The notes under the pieces were generated by a model that saw only the letters and a program-made list of their open reading frames with translations, did no database searches and had not been told where the DNA came from. A stretch of 64,000 nt of DNA from Chitinophaga sp. YR627 (lineage in GTDB: Bacteria > Bacteroidota > Bacteroidia > Chitinophagales > Chitinophagaceae). The translations under genes were made by a program, and so were the position numbers. Numbering within the stretch: position 1 is the first letter of the stretch; every line of letters starts with the position of its first letter. The stretch is from contig NZ_FOUX01000001.1 of NCBI RefSeq assembly GCF_900114995.1, forward strand, positions 1,922,001-1,986,000, given 5' to 3'. Positions 28,141-36,734 of the stretch are shown here, piece by piece.

Positions 28141-28172
28141 TAAAAAAGCCGGTCCGTACGAAACGGACCGGC
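28141..28172 (-). terminator. Intrinsic terminator of the arabinose operon
   Basis: A perfect 10-bp stem (GCCGGTCCGT and complement) with a five-base loop; on the minus strand it is followed by a six-base T-run. It lies 50 bases after the araA stop. Confidence 0.9.
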
Positions 28173-28221
28173 GATTGATATTCCACGTCATCATTGGCTT
28201 ATTCAGCCTATCGATCTTTAA

Positions 28222-29727
28222 TTACTTAAATCCTTTCATCAGATAAAACGCATCATTCCACCGCAACTCATTCCGGAACTGATACAAATCCGTCTGCTTG
28301 CCAATCTTCACATACTCAATCCCCGCCATATCCGCAAAATCCTGCATATGCGCCGCCCCCAGATTCTGGCTATAACAGGTATGATGCGCTCCCCCAGCCT
28401 GGATCCACGCCGCACACCCCGTACGCATATCCGGATACGGCTTCCACAACACCCTCGCCACCGGCAGTTTAGGCAATTCATGCAACGGCGCAACCGCCTC
28501 CACTTCATTCACCAGCAACCTGAATCTGTTACCCATATCGATCACAGAAGCATTAATAGCCGGTCCACCAGCGACATTAAACACCAATCTTACCGGATCC
28601 GCCTTCCCGCCAATACCCAGCGGATGTATCTCACAGGAAGCTTTACCACTCGCAATGGAAGAACAGATCTCCAGCATATGCGCACCCAGCACCAGTCTGT
28701 TATCCGGATCAAAATGATAAGTATAGTCTTCCATGAAGGAGTTACCACCCGGCAGACCGCTGCCCATCACCTTCATGGCCCGCACCAGCGCCGCTGTTTT
28801 CCAGTCGCCTTCTCCACCGAAACCGTAACCATCTGCCATCAGACGTTGTACCGCTATCCCCGGTAATTGCTCCATGCCATGCAGGTCTTCAAAAGTGTCG
28901 GTAAACCCTTTGAAGTTACCCTCTTCCAGGAAGGCACGCAGACCTAACTCAATACGAGCGGCTTCCAGCAAAGAAGCATGCTGTGCACCGTTCTTTTGCA
29001 AGCCGGCCGCCAGCGTATAGGTATCGTGGTATTCTTCTACCAGTGTACCGATAGCGGCGTCGCTGATGCCTTTAATATATTTCACGACATCACCGATACC
29101 ATAGCCATTTACAGAATAGCCGAATTGCAGTTCAGCTTCCACTTTATCGCCTTCGGTAACGGCCACCTGTCTCATGTTATCGCCTATACGGGCAAAACGT
29201 GCACCCTGCCAGTCGAACCAGCCGGCTGCGGCACGCAGCCACACACCTATTTCTGCTACTACGTCAGGATCCTGCCAGTGGCCTGCCACTACTTTACGAT
29301 CCATACGCATTCTGGACATCATAAAACCAAATTCACGGTCGCCGTGGGCGGACTGGTTCAGGTTCATGAAGTCCATATCGATATCTCCCCATGGGATGTC
29401 ACGGTTAAACTGGGTATGCAGGTGCAGCAACGGACGTTGTAATATTTTCAGTCCGCCGATCCACATTTTCGCAGGAGAAAAAGTATGCATCCATGCGATC
29501 ACCCCGATACAATCAGGCGCTGTATTTGCTTCCTGACAGATGCGATAGATTTCGTCAGGCGTCTTTACAACTGGTTTAAAGACGATACGTACTGGTATAT
29601 TGGCTTCATTGCTGAGGGACTGCGCGATCTTTTCAGCATGCGCCGCTACCTGCTTTAAAGTTTCTTCTCCGTAAAGATGCTGGCTGCCTGTGATGAACCA
29701 GGCTTCAAATTGCTTCAACTGTATCAT
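28222..29727 (-). CDS. araA: L-arabinose isomerase
   Basis: A 501-residue manganese-dependent cytosolic isomerase converting L-arabinose to L-ribulose, at the normal family length. Recognisable family blocks include [45 protein letters not shown] and [14 protein letters not shown]; the Glu and His metal ligands are in the [17 protein letters not shown] and [16 protein letters not shown] segments. Last gene of araB-araD-araA, 30 bases after araD, and followed by a strong terminator. Start at the first ATG. The araB upstream region carries candidate AraR sites. Confidence 0.97.
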   Translation of the reverse strand: MIQLKQFEAWFITGSQHLYGEETLKQVAAHAEKIAQSLSNEANIPVRIVFKPVVKTPDEIYRICQEANTAPDCIGVIAWMHTFSPAKMWIGGLKILQRPLLHLHTQFNRDIPWGDIDMDFMNLNQSAHGDREFGFMMSRMRMDRKVVAGHWQDPDVVAEIGVWLRAAAGWFDWQGARFARIGDNMRQVAVTEGDKVEAELQFGYSVNGYGIGDVVKYIKGISDAAIGTLVEEYHDTYTLAAGLQKNGAQHASLLEAARIELGLRAFLEEGNFKGFTDTFEDLHGMEQLPGIAVQRLMADGYGFGGEGDWKTAALVRAMKVMGSGLPGGNSFMEDYTYHFDPDNRLVLGAHMLEICSSIASGKASCEIHPLGIGGKADPVRLVFNVAGGPAINASVIDMGNRFRLLVNEVEAVAPLHELPKLPVARVLWKPYPDMRTGCAAWIQAGGAHHTCYSQNLGAAHMQDFADMAGIEYVKIGKQTDLYQFRNELRWNDAFYLMKGFK

Positions 29728-29757
29728 GCTGTTGGAATTTATAGGTGATGACCTGCG

Positions 29758-30459
29758 CTATTGTCCGTAATAAGCATCGGGCCCGTGTTTGCGTTCAAAA
29801 TGTTTTCTGATCAATGCCTCTTTCAGCTTGGGGCACTCCGGACGGATACTCTCCGTCAGAAACGCCATACGTGCTACTTCCTCGAGCACGGCGGCATTGT
29901 AAACTGCTTTATCTGCCGTTTTACCCCAGGTAAAAGGCGCATGATTACCGACCAGCAGCATCTCTACATCCTTATGAGAAAGCCCTCTTTCCTGCAGACA
30001 TTGCATGATCTGAAAACCGGTCTGGTATTCATAGTTACCCTTGATCATTTCATCACTCATCGGGGCAGCACAGGGTACGTCTGCGGTGAGATGATCGGCA
30101 TGTGTGGTGCCATATACGGGGATATCGCGTTGAGCCTGTGCCCAGGCAGTCGCATACGTAGAATGCGTATGTACGATACCGCCGATATCTTCCCAGTGCT
30201 TGTACAATACCGCATGGGTTTTGGTATCTGAAGAGGGACGGCTGCTGCCTTCAACCGTGTTACCATCAAAGTCAACGATCACCATCTGGTCCGGCGACAA
30301 CTGCACATAAGGCACGCCGCTGGGTTTGATGGCAAATACGCCGGCAGCACGGTCTGCTACACTTACATTTCCAAATGTAAAGAGCACCAGTCCCAATGCA
30401 GGCAATTGCATATTGGCTTCGTAAGCCTGTTCTTTTATGCCCTGATATTGCTTGCTCAT
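29758..30459 (-). CDS. araD: L-ribulose-5-phosphate 4-epimerase
   Basis: A 233-residue class II aldolase-fold zinc enzyme that converts L-ribulose-5-phosphate to D-xylulose-5-phosphate, feeding the pentose phosphate pathway. Family blocks are intact: GNVSVADRAAG near the start, GSSRPSSDTKTHAVLY, zinc His pair in GIVHTHSTYATAWAQ, TTHADH, and the third His in LVGNHAPFTWG. Its ATG overlaps the araB stop by four bases, so translation is probably coupled. Middle gene of the operon. Confidence 0.97.
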   Translation of the reverse strand: MSKQYQGIKEQAYEANMQLPALGLVLFTFGNVSVADRAAGVFAIKPSGVPYVQLSPDQMVIVDFDGNTVEGSSRPSSDTKTHAVLYKHWEDIGGIVHTHSTYATAWAQAQRDIPVYGTTHADHLTADVPCAAPMSDEMIKGNYEYQTGFQIMQCLQERGLSHKDVEMLLVGNHAPFTWGKTADKAVYNAAVLEEVARMAFLTESIRPECPKLKEALIRKHFERKHGPDAYYGQ

Positions 30460-32099
30460 ACGTATAATTTTTCGGTGATAGCGCCCAGTTCCTGGAATTT
30501 GCGGTAACGGGCTGCATAATAGGCCACGTTCTCCTGGCGGGGCTGCCAGGTTGTTTCAAATCCGGAGGTCATTGCTTGCTGCGCCTGGTCGATGTCAGGA
30601 TATACGCCTGCCGCTACTGCTGCAAACATAGCCGCCCCCAGTGCACATGCATTCTCACTGTTCACAATACGGATCGGGCGGTTCATGACATCAGCCAGTA
30701 CCTGCATGGCATAACCCGATTTCTTGGCCACACCACCCAGTGCGATCACTTCGTTGATAGCGATACCTTCTTTCTGGAAGCGTTCTGCAATGCTTTGCGC
30801 ACCGAATGCAGTAGCTTCTACGAGTGCCTTGAACACCTGTACCGCATCTATACCGAGGTGTAAACCTGTAATGGTGCTTTTCAGTGTATGATTAGCGTCT
30901 GGCGTGCGACGGCCGTTAAACCAGTCCAGTGCCAATGGATCATTGTCTTTCAGTGGTAATTGCTGCGCCTGTGCAGAAAGGTAGCCTAATAACTTCCCTT
31001 CTACCGCAGCCAGTTTATCCTGCTCATCCGGTAACAGGGCATACATCGGTCCCATGATCAGTTTGCGCAACCAGGCGAATACATCGCCATAGGCGGATTG
31101 CCCTGCTTCCAGTCCTAGCATACCCGGTATAACCGATCCGTCTACCTGTCCGCAGATACCCTTCACAAACAGGTGTCCGGCTTCTTCCATAGGCGCCACG
31201 AGGATATCGCAGGTACTGGTACCGATCACTTTACAGAGGGAATAGGACTGGATACCACCACCTACAGCGCCCATGTGTGCGTCAAATGCACCGGTACCGA
31301 TGACTACATCCTGCGGCAGACCAAGCTTCTCCGCCCATGCAGCACTAATAGTACCCGCAGGTACGGTCGCTTCAACGGTATCCGTGTAGCTCTGATCGTA
31401 TTTTGTGAGTGCAGGACTCAGTTTTTCAAGGAAAGTACGCGGAGGTAAGCCACCCCAGGAGGCGTGCCACATTGCTTTATGACCTGCGGCACAGCGGCTG
31501 CGTAAGAGCGTGCCGAGGCTTTTATTGCCCGTGAGTACTGCCGGGATCCAGTCGCAATGCTCTACCCAGGAAGCAGCCTTTTCACGTACGGTGTCATCCG
31601 TTGTAATAACGTGCAATATCTTGGCCCAATACCATTCACTACTGTAAATACCACCACTATACTGAGTATAGTCCATCCCATTGCTATGCGCGATCTCGTT
31701 GATCAGGGCCGCTTCTTTATTAGCAGTATGATCTTTCCAGAGGACGAACATCGCATTGGGATTCTCTTCAAATCCCGGTACCAGCGCCAGTGGCGTACCG
31801 GTTTCATCCACCGGGCCCGGCGTAGAACCGGTCGTGTCTACAGCAATACCCTTTACCAGGGCAGCTGTACCCGGAGGACATTGCTGTAATGCCTCACGGA
31901 TGCTATGCTCCAACCCTTCCAGATAATCCAGCGGATGCTGTCTGTATTGTTGAGTAGCCGGATCACAGTATAATCCTTTCTGCCAGCGGGGGTAATAATG
32001 CACTGCACTGCCGGCTTCCTGTCCTGTCTGCGTATTTACAACGAGGGAGCGCACCGAATCGGTACCGAAGTCGACACCTATTACAAATGAATTTTCCAT
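30456..32099 (-). CDS. araB: Ribulokinase
   Basis: A 547-residue FGGY-family kinase phosphorylating L-ribulose. The N-terminal phosphate-binding motif GVDFGTDSVRSLVV, the middle IGTGAFDAHMGAVGGG and IGTSTCDILVAP blocks, and the C-terminal EATAFGAQSIAERF and IALGGVAKKSGYAMQVLADVM are all ribulokinase-like. ATG 32099 (MENSFVIGVDFG) is preferred to the six-codon extension. First gene of araBDA. The 170-base gap upstream carries the araR terminator and a candidate AraR operator at 32181-32202. No arabinose transporter is in the window. Confidence 0.96.
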   Translation of the reverse strand: MENSFVIGVDFGTDSVRSLVVNTQTGQEAGSAVHYYPRWQKGLYCDPATQQYRQHPLDYLEGLEHSIREALQQCPPGTAALVKGIAVDTTGSTPGPVDETGTPLALVPGFEENPNAMFVLWKDHTANKEAALINEIAHSNGMDYTQYSGGIYSSEWYWAKILHVITTDDTVREKAASWVEHCDWIPAVLTGNKSLGTLLRSRCAAGHKAMWHASWGGLPPRTFLEKLSPALTKYDQSYTDTVEATVPAGTISAAWAEKLGLPQDVVIGTGAFDAHMGAVGGGIQSYSLCKVIGTSTCDILVAPMEEAGHLFVKGICGQVDGSVIPGMLGLEAGQSAYGDVFAWLRKLIMGPMYALLPDEQDKLAAVEGKLLGYLSAQAQQLPLKDNDPLALDWFNGRRTPDANHTLKSTITGLHLGIDAVQVFKALVEATAFGAQSIAERFQKEGIAINEVIALGGVAKKSGYAMQVLADVMNRPIRIVNSENACALGAAMFAAVAAGVYPDIDQAQQAMTSGFETTWQPRQENVAYYAARYRKFQELGAITEKLYV

Positions 32100-32160
32100 A
32101 ACGTACAATCCTGACATGCCTCCCGCCTGGCAGGAAACAGCCGCTTAATTTAAAAAATGA

Positions 32161-32202
32161 ATAATTGTTCGTATATACTTTATTGTCAAAAAGACAATTA
32201 TA
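32161..32202 (-). promoter_or_regulatory. Candidate AraR operator at the araBDA promoter
   Basis: TGTCA-N5-ACAAT lies at 32184-32198, inside the palindrome ATTGTC-AAAAA-GACAAT (32182-32198). ATAATTGT (32161-32168) and ACAATTAT (32194-32201) form a wider inverted repeat enclosing GTATATAC. The same TGTCA-N5-ACAAT geometry occurs upstream of araR (33075) and of the dicarboxylate symporter (36738). The assignment to AraR is inferred from position. Confidence 0.5.
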
Positions 32203-32208
32203 AAAAAA

Positions 32209-32262
32209 GGCAAAAAAACGCTGATATGATTATCACTGTGTAAACAGTGACCATCATATCAG
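32209..32262 (-). terminator. Intrinsic terminator of araR
   Basis: CTGATATGAT-TAT-CACTGT and ACAGTG-ACC-ATCATATCAG form a long stem with one internal 3x3 bubble and a four-base loop; on the minus strand it is followed by a run of seven T's. It lies eight bases after the araR stop and just before the araBDA promoter region. Confidence 0.85.
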
Positions 32263-32269
32263 TGATGGC

Positions 32270-32974
32270 CTATTTCAAATTTCCCGGATCGGAAACAAAA
32301 TTGAGGAAGGCGTGGAATTTGGCGCTGTACTTTCTTTTATCCAGCTTATAATAGAATGCTCCCCTTTTGGAAGTAGCCCTCTCTTTTTCTTTTTGTTTGA
32401 CAAGCAAGCCGGTAGATAAAACCTTCCTGCTGAAATTACGCTTGTCAAAGCCGGCATCATATACTGCTTCAAACAGTATCTGTAACTGCGGAATTGTGAA
32501 TCTGGTAGGTAGCAGCTCGAACAACAGCGGGTGGATCGCCGCTTTGTAACGTAATCTGGCCTGGGCCTCTTCAACCATATCGGCGTGATCAAAGATCAGT
32601 TTAGGAGCATCTTTAAGTGGGAACCACTCTGCCTTATACTCATCGGTGATCTGCTGTTTGTATTGATTGATGTCGATCAGGGCGAAATAGGCTACTGAAA
32701 GCGTCCTTTCCATCGGGTCCCTGCCGGGATGACCGAAAGAGCCAAGCTGCTCCATGTATACCCCGTCCAGTCCTGTCAGCTTAGTCAGCGTACGGGCCGC
32801 TGCCTGCTCCAGATCTTCATCAGGCTGAACGAAACCTCCCATCAGGCTCCATTTCCCTTTCTCCGGCTCAAAGCCGCGTTTGATCAGCAAAAGCTTGAGA
32901 TCCTGTCCGTCAAAACCGAAAATAATACAGTCTACAGCTACCAGCATCCGGGTTTGCCGGGAATAACGTGTCAT
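32270..32974 (-). CDS. araR: AraR-type Nudix-domain transcriptional regulator of arabinose use
   Basis: A 234-residue regulator with an N-terminal Nudix fold (about 8-150) and a C-terminal winged helix (about 155-225; FTIPQLQILFEAVYDAGFDKRNFSRKVL). The Nudix box reads GGFVQPDEDLEQAAARTLTKLTG: the Gly and first Glu position survive, but the catalytic RExxEE is RTLTKL, so it should bind a ligand without hydrolysing it. This architecture is that of Bacteroides AraR (known), and the position directly upstream of araBDA fits. ATG 32974 (MTRYSRQTRM) is used; the frame extends 28 codons further with less typical sequence. It ends in its own terminator. Confidence 0.88.
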   Translation of the reverse strand: MTRYSRQTRMLVAVDCIIFGFDGQDLKLLLIKRGFEPEKGKWSLMGGFVQPDEDLEQAAARTLTKLTGLDGVYMEQLGSFGHPGRDPMERTLSVAYFALIDINQYKQQITDEYKAEWFPLKDAPKLIFDHADMVEEAQARLRYKAAIHPLLFELLPTRFTIPQLQILFEAVYDAGFDKRNFSRKVLSTGLLVKQKEKERATSKRGAFYYKLDKRKYSAKFHAFLNFVSDPGNLK

Positions 32975-33071
32975 ACTTTGCAGGAATTTAATTCCGCTAA
33001 TATAAAACAGAGTGTTGATATTGCCAGCATTTAAAACTACAGACTGCTTATTTAGCACAATATAGAAATAT

Positions 33072-33093
33072 AAATGTCAATTTTACAATTAAT
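33072..33093 (-). promoter_or_regulatory. Candidate AraR operator upstream of araR
   Basis: TGTCA-ATTTT-ACAAT at 33075-33089, about 100 bases upstream of the araR start codon, with the same spacing as the site before araB. The flanks (ATAAA left, TAAT right) also match the site at 36735-36756. Autoregulation is inferred. The rest of the 425-base gap from araR to the HAD gene holds no gene. Confidence 0.45.
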
Positions 33094-33329
33094 TTTTACC
33101 AATGATTAAAATAGCCTGCAATACAGCAGGAACAGTAGGTGTACAAATAGCTGCTTATGCAGACTGAGCATGCCTTTGAATGCCTTATCATCATAGCACA
33201 TATTTCCGGTAAAGACCGGAGATATATCCGATGAATTTCGTACCGTCAGACCGCAAACGCCGTTAGTTAACCGGGTAAAACAACTGACCGGGACTTACTA
33301 TCTTTTCTGATAGAGACCGGCCTGCAATA

Positions 33330-33356
33330 AAAATGGCCCTGGCTATCGCCAGGACC
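33330..33356 (-). terminator. Intrinsic terminator of the HAD gene
   Basis: GGCCCTGGC and GCCAGGACC pair over nine positions (one mismatch) around a four-base loop; on the minus strand ATTTTTATT follows. It lies 43 bases after the HAD stop. Confidence 0.75.
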
Positions 33357-33399
33357 ATCAACTATTTATCATTGCCGTAAGGCAGATAGACAACTACAA

Positions 33400-34056
33400 T
33401 TATCTGAACAAACCACCGGTGGTAAGTGTCGTATAATCAGGCACAAACGTGAGGATATTGTCAAAGCCAATGAACTCCTCAGCAGTATGCATGGTGGTCA
33501 GCACCACTGCTTTCATACCCGCATTCGCAGCAGCCTCCACTCCTTTTGGCGCATCTTCAAATACGATACAGTTTGCAGGATCTGCCCCCAGTTCCTCTGC
33601 CGCCTTCAGAAAAACCTCTGGATTCGGTTTACTCGTAGCAACGTCATTCGCAGTAATGATACTTTTGAAATAATGACGGATCTGCAGATTGTCCAGCGCA
33701 AAGTCTACGTTAAACGGAATCGCCGCCGTACCGATACCCATCAGGATCCCTTCCTGCTCAGCCGCCGCCAGGAATGCATCCAGCCCCGGAATCAAACGAA
33801 GATGCGGCAGATACGCCTGCTGATACTTCCGCTCCTTTTCCATGGATAATGCATCCATCTCTGCCTCCGTAAAACGGTCCTTCCCGAAAATACGGATCAG
33901 CAACTCCTGATTCTTACCATACATCTCCTTCTTCACCGCCTCCCGGGTCATACCTGCCCCCAGGTCATCATTCAGAATATTAAACCAGCCCTCTAAATGA
34001 TATGCCATATCATCGATCATAGTGCCGTTCATGTCGAAAATAAATGCCTTTTTCAT
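33400..34056 (-). CDS. HAD-superfamily hydrolase, beta-phosphoglucomutase-like
   Basis: A 218-residue HAD protein with a helical cap, of the beta-phosphoglucomutase/phosphatase type. Motif I is FDMNGTMIDD: the nucleophile D8 is present, but the second Asp (normally D-x-D-G-T) is Asn10. Motif II Thr lies in GIGTAA, the Lys in TSKPNPEVF, and motif IV in VFEDAPKGVEAA. Asn at the general-acid position is unusual for phosphatases and mutases. I recall FDMNGT in related Chitinophagaceae proteins, so it may define a subgroup. Substrate unknown. A TAGCTTTG -7 element lies 26 bases before the start. Confidence 0.85.
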   Translation of the reverse strand: MKKAFIFDMNGTMIDDMAYHLEGWFNILNDDLGAGMTREAVKKEMYGKNQELLIRIFGKDRFTEAEMDALSMEKERKYQQAYLPHLRLIPGLDAFLAAAEQEGILMGIGTAAIPFNVDFALDNLQIRHYFKSIITANDVATSKPNPEVFLKAAEELGADPANCIVFEDAPKGVEAAANAGMKAVVLTTMHTAEEFIGFDNILTFVPDYTTLTTGGLFR

Positions 34057-34081
34057 ATACCTGTTTTACGATTTGCAGGTC

Positions 34082-34089
34082 CAAAGCTA
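34082..34089 (-). promoter_or_regulatory. Candidate -7 element (TAGCTTTG) of the HAD gene
   Basis: A TAnnTTTG match on the minus strand, 26 bases before the HAD start codon. Confidence 0.4.
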
Positions 34090-34235
34090 GCAAATTAAGG
34101 GAAGAGTCCATAAACGGAAACAGGCCGCTCCGGTTTTCCACATCCGTTACTGCAATTAGTGGACAATCTCCCGGGTACCAAAGGACTTCCGACCGCGGAT
34201 TATGATTAAATTCATGATGCACAAAATCAACATCG

Positions 34236-34991
34236 ATGGCAAGACAACAATCCATTATCACCTTTACCGGTAAACTCGGTCAGCAGATTGGCTATGAGCG
34301 CAACGGTAAATACTTCCTCCGCGGCGCACCCCAAATAGTCCGTCAGACGATCGCTACCCGCAGCGCCGCCAAACGCTTTGGCCTGGCCAGCAGAAAAAGC
34401 CGGCTTATTCGCCATGCCTGTTACCACGAACTGGACATCCGCTGCGACAGCAGTCATGTAAATCGCCTTAACAGTTTACTGATCGCCGCTACAGGAAATC
34501 ATGTTACATTAACCCGCTTCCGCTTTAACCAGCAAACGGGCATAGATCGTTTCCTGACAGTACCACCTGTCATGTCCTCAAACGGAACAGTACAGATCCC
34601 CGCACAGGAGATATCACAATACGGTCGCTTTAGCGCCCTGGAAATAAAAGTCATTGCTGTCCGGATTGATTTCGACACACGCCGTGTGACAGGTACAGAT
34701 ACGTTTGTTACCACCATACATCCGGGAAAGCCTTTCGAAGGTCTGACCATTCCCCTGTTTGTTCCCGGAGAAGGAACACTGGTCCTGACCTTACAGGTAA
34801 GAGGTATGCTTAGTGATGGCCCATCCCATGATCAGCGATATTCAGCGGCAGATATCATTGCCGTAATACCCCCTGAAACAGCAAAACGCCTGAAAGTACA
34901 TTCGCATCCTCAGCGTACATCAGTACGCACACGCACTATGTACATCCCGGCAGCTACACACCGTTATCCGGGCATCACGCAGTTAGAATAA
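34236..34991 (+). CDS. Conserved hypothetical protein of Bacteroidota
   Basis: A 251-residue cytosolic protein without signal peptide or membrane segment. The basic N-terminus (FTGKLGQQIGYERNGKYFLRG... IVRQTIATRSAAKRFGLASRKSRLIRHA) is the conserved part of a family I recall as common but uncharacterised in Chitinophagaceae. The middle carries a VNRLNSLLI and FRFNQQTGIDRF segment, and the rest is beta-rich. The basic, arginine-rich N-terminus suggests nucleic-acid binding, but this is inference. The gene stands alone, divergent from the HAD gene, at the edge of the duplication zone. Confidence 0.72.
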   Translation: MARQQSIITFTGKLGQQIGYERNGKYFLRGAPQIVRQTIATRSAAKRFGLASRKSRLIRHACYHELDIRCDSSHVNRLNSLLIAATGNHVTLTRFRFNQQTGIDRFLTVPPVMSSNGTVQIPAQEISQYGRFSALEIKVIAVRIDFDTRRVTGTDTFVTTIHPGKPFEGLTIPLFVPGEGTLVLTLQVRGMLSDGPSHDQRYSAADIIAVIPPETAKRLKVHSHPQRTSVRTRTMYIPAATHRYPGITQLE

Positions 34992-35214
34992 ACCCTTCCC
35001 TACCGTCCTGTTATATTTTGCTGCGTATTTTTCCGTTAACTGTTTCGAAAATAAAACCTTCTTTTTCGCTTTTGCATCCTGCAGAAGCCAGCCCTTCATG
35101 TCCCTGCCCTTTCTGACTGTAGCAACAGCACTTAGATAACAGCTTTCAGGCATCACCATATCAGTACCGGATCAAGTCCACGTTTTCGTCCGGGCAGCGA
35201 GCTATTTAACGGCT
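34992..35214. other. Gene-free sequence
   Basis: Between the conserved hypothetical gene and the tandem repeats no open frame, hairpin or promoter is evident. It may contain a further, unrecognisable relic of the repeat array. Confidence 0.4.
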
Positions 35215-35357
35215 GTCATCTTACTTTCTTCAGTATAACAAAGGCATTACACAGTTCCCCTTTCAGTTCGCGCCAATCCAATCAGATACACTCCTGCACG
35301 AATGCTCTCCCCATCATCCAGCTGTCAATATCCATTCTTCTCAACTGATAAATATCC
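35215..35357 (-). pseudogene. Third, degenerate copy of the CPCC gene tail
   Basis: Minus-strand reading gives IADIYQLRRMDID, a diverged linker, then stop-LDWRELKGELCNAFVILKKVR where the gene has WLEWQEVRKDLQTALVVPKQ. TGG for Trp has become TGA, and three bases are missing next to the landmark. It is the oldest and most decayed of the three units. Confidence 0.7.
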
Positions 35358-35500
35358 GCTATTCCTACTTCTTCGGCATAATAGGAGCCGTCTGCAAGTC
35401 CTTCCTAACTTCCTGCCACTCCAACCAGATAGGCTCCCGCACTAATACGCTCGCTGTCACACTGCCTTCAATATCCATATTGCGCAACTGATCATATATC
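35358..35500 (-). pseudogene. Second copy of the CPCC gene tail
   Basis: Translated on the minus strand it gives IAIYDQLRNMDIEG... EPIWLEWQEVRKDLQTAPIMPKK and a stop, the same tail as the intact gene but with a divergent middle (SVTASVLVR versus RMTGEESAQ). No start codon or upstream domain belongs to it. The frame can only be reached from an out-of-frame read of unit 1, so it is probably untranslated. Confidence 0.75.
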
Positions 35501-35501
35501 G

Positions 35502-35993
35502 CTATTCCTGCTGCTTCGGCACAACAAGAGCTGTCTGCAAATCCTTCCTCACCTCCTGCCATTCCAGCCAGATATGATCCTGCGCCGACTCTTCTCCTGT
35601 CATTCTGCCTTCAATATCCATTCTGCGCAGCTGATAAAAAGCAATCGTCTCTAACACCCGGGCAGTGTCCAGATCAATTTCACCATCGATCATATCAGCA
35701 TTACTTTCCAGTATGCGCCCGATATTGATCCTGGTCTCTATAAGAGAAAGCTTACCATTAGGTCCGGACAACTGAAGCTCTTCAAATAATCCGCTTAATA
35801 TGCTATCGGCATGGTCATCCTGGCCATCATCCTCCCAGAAACAGATAATGCAGATCTCGAACTCTCCCCGGTCAGTAAGTGAAGGGAAACCACAACCCGG
35901 ACAGGTACACAATTGAATCTCGTTCGCCTGAAGATAAGTATCGTAAGTCGTTCTCCTCTCTTTGAATGCTGCTAATATTTCGTCGTCGGTCAT
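35502..35993 (-). CDS. CPCC-family cysteine-rich (zinc-ribbon) protein
   Basis: A 163-residue cytosolic protein. The N-terminal half has a zinc-ribbon pattern CTCPGCGFPSLT...CIICFWEDDGQDD (Cys29, 31, 34, 48, 51), matching the CPCC family in which CPxC and CxxC-W-D/E-D motifs are diagnostic. Members often sit in variable loci next to toxins or as immunity-like genes, but no toxin is visible here. The C-terminal half is helical and acidic and ends WLEWQEVRKDLQTALVVPKQQE. The last 47 codons lie in the first of three 143-bp tandem units, so the tail of this protein could be exchanged by recombination. Start at ATG 35993 (MTDDEILAAF). Confidence 0.8.
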   Translation of the reverse strand: MTDDEILAAFKERRTTYDTYLQANEIQLCTCPGCGFPSLTDRGEFEICIICFWEDDGQDDHADSILSGLFEELQLSGPNGKLSLIETRINIGRILESNADMIDGEIDLDTARVLETIAFYQLRRMDIEGRMTGEESAQDHIWLEWQEVRKDLQTALVVPKQQE

Positions 35994-36004
35994 AAGGGCT
36001 AAAA

Positions 36005-36271
36005 TTATCTCTTTCTGAGGAAAGCAGCAATTATCAGTATGTCCTGGGCAAATCCACCCGTTACCAGAAGATCAGCCCGGGGGATGCTGAAGCCAATAAT
36101 ATCACCAGGCAGGATCAGCAGACAGCAATAGCTTTTAAGAATGTTCCGCATATGGTAACAGGCATATCGAAAAAAACATATTGGCAATTGCAGCAAGGTG
36201 GCAAAGAAAAGCAGCAGAATAATCGCTGCAAAGAGCAGGTTAAGGACGATATCGCCTGGTGTTGTGAACAC
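36005..36271 (-). pseudogene. Scrambled, inverted 5' copy of the dicarboxylate symporter gene
   Basis: The minus-strand frame has two parts in reversed order relative to the intact gene at 36953. The first (36180-36265) reads GDIVLNLLFAAIILLLFFATLL, matching codons about 39-65 (GDIFLNLLFTAVIPLVFFAISS). The second (36005-36165) starts YHMRNILKSYCCLLILPGDIIG, matching the true start (MRNILKNYSSLLTLLGGIIAG). Between them even the promoter-side sequence TTTCGATAT...CATATGCGGAACATTCTTAAAA is copied. This is DNA-level homology. The piece looks like the junction of a former tandem array (end of one partial copy, start of the next) now inverted, and is non-functional. Confidence 0.8.
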
Positions 36272-36417
36272 TGTTCTGCCCTTCGTAAATCACCGTAAGA
36301 TGATGATCGCTGATAGAAAATCCTATAACAGGAATGAACAGTTCATGATAGCACATAAAAACACTACCTAACAAACATTACCCGTGAAAGACGCATCAGA
36401 AAAAAAGACAAAAGAAG

Positions 36418-36439
36418 AAGGTCGAATGAATTCGACCTT
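36418..36439. repeat. 10-bp perfect palindrome
   Basis: AAGGTCGAAT, two bases, and its exact reverse complement. It lies in the gene-free 36272-36934 region; preceding A/G-rich sequence and no T-run make it more like a protein-binding site than a terminator. A short open frame (36384-36632) across it is not convincing. Confidence 0.55.
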
Positions 36440-36734
36440 CGCCGACCTAGTTCACGTTATTGAATCGGCCGCATGCGGCAAAAATTACCTGGGAAATTTG
36501 CATGCAGCTCGCAGAAACCTTTGTCGATCATACAAGCGTTTTCATAGCGCCGGACGCACACATCCATTCAACTCACATATGAAAACAATCCCGATAAGCA
36601 CAACCGGCATATCAGTATGTATTGAACAATAAAATCAGAAGAGAATATCTGGCGGATAAGTCTTCTATAACAGTGGAATAACCGGGTTACCCGATCTTTA
36701 CAAAATCAATCGCTACTTAACGCAAGTTAATGAT

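Larger units (their letters stand above)
35215..35643 (-). repeat. Three 143-bp tandem copies of the CPCC gene 3' end
   Basis: The landmark TCAATATCCAT recurs at 35325, 35468 and 35611, exactly 143 bases apart, and GCTATTCC recurs at 35358 and 35501, also 143 apart. Unit 1 (35501-35643) is the last 47 codons of the CPCC gene. Unit 2 (35358-35500) encodes the same tail (QLRNMDIEG, WLEWQEVRKDLQTA) ending PKK-stop. Unit 3 (35215-35357) encodes a diverged tail (QLRRMDID, LDWREL) with the Trp codon changed to TGA. Because 143 is not a multiple of three, successive units lie in different frames and each has its own stop. Confidence 0.88.

Noticed and set aside
27913..28143. 76-codon Pro/Thr/Arg-rich frame
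   Set aside because: Low-complexity reading of repeats and hairpins; no conserved motif or start context.
35215..35643. CRISPR-like array
   Set aside because: The 143-bp units are contiguous copies of coding sequence without short repeats and unique spacers.
36384..36632. 82-codon plus-strand frame
   Set aside because: It runs through the 10-bp palindrome, has mixed composition and no recognisable domain in a debris zone.
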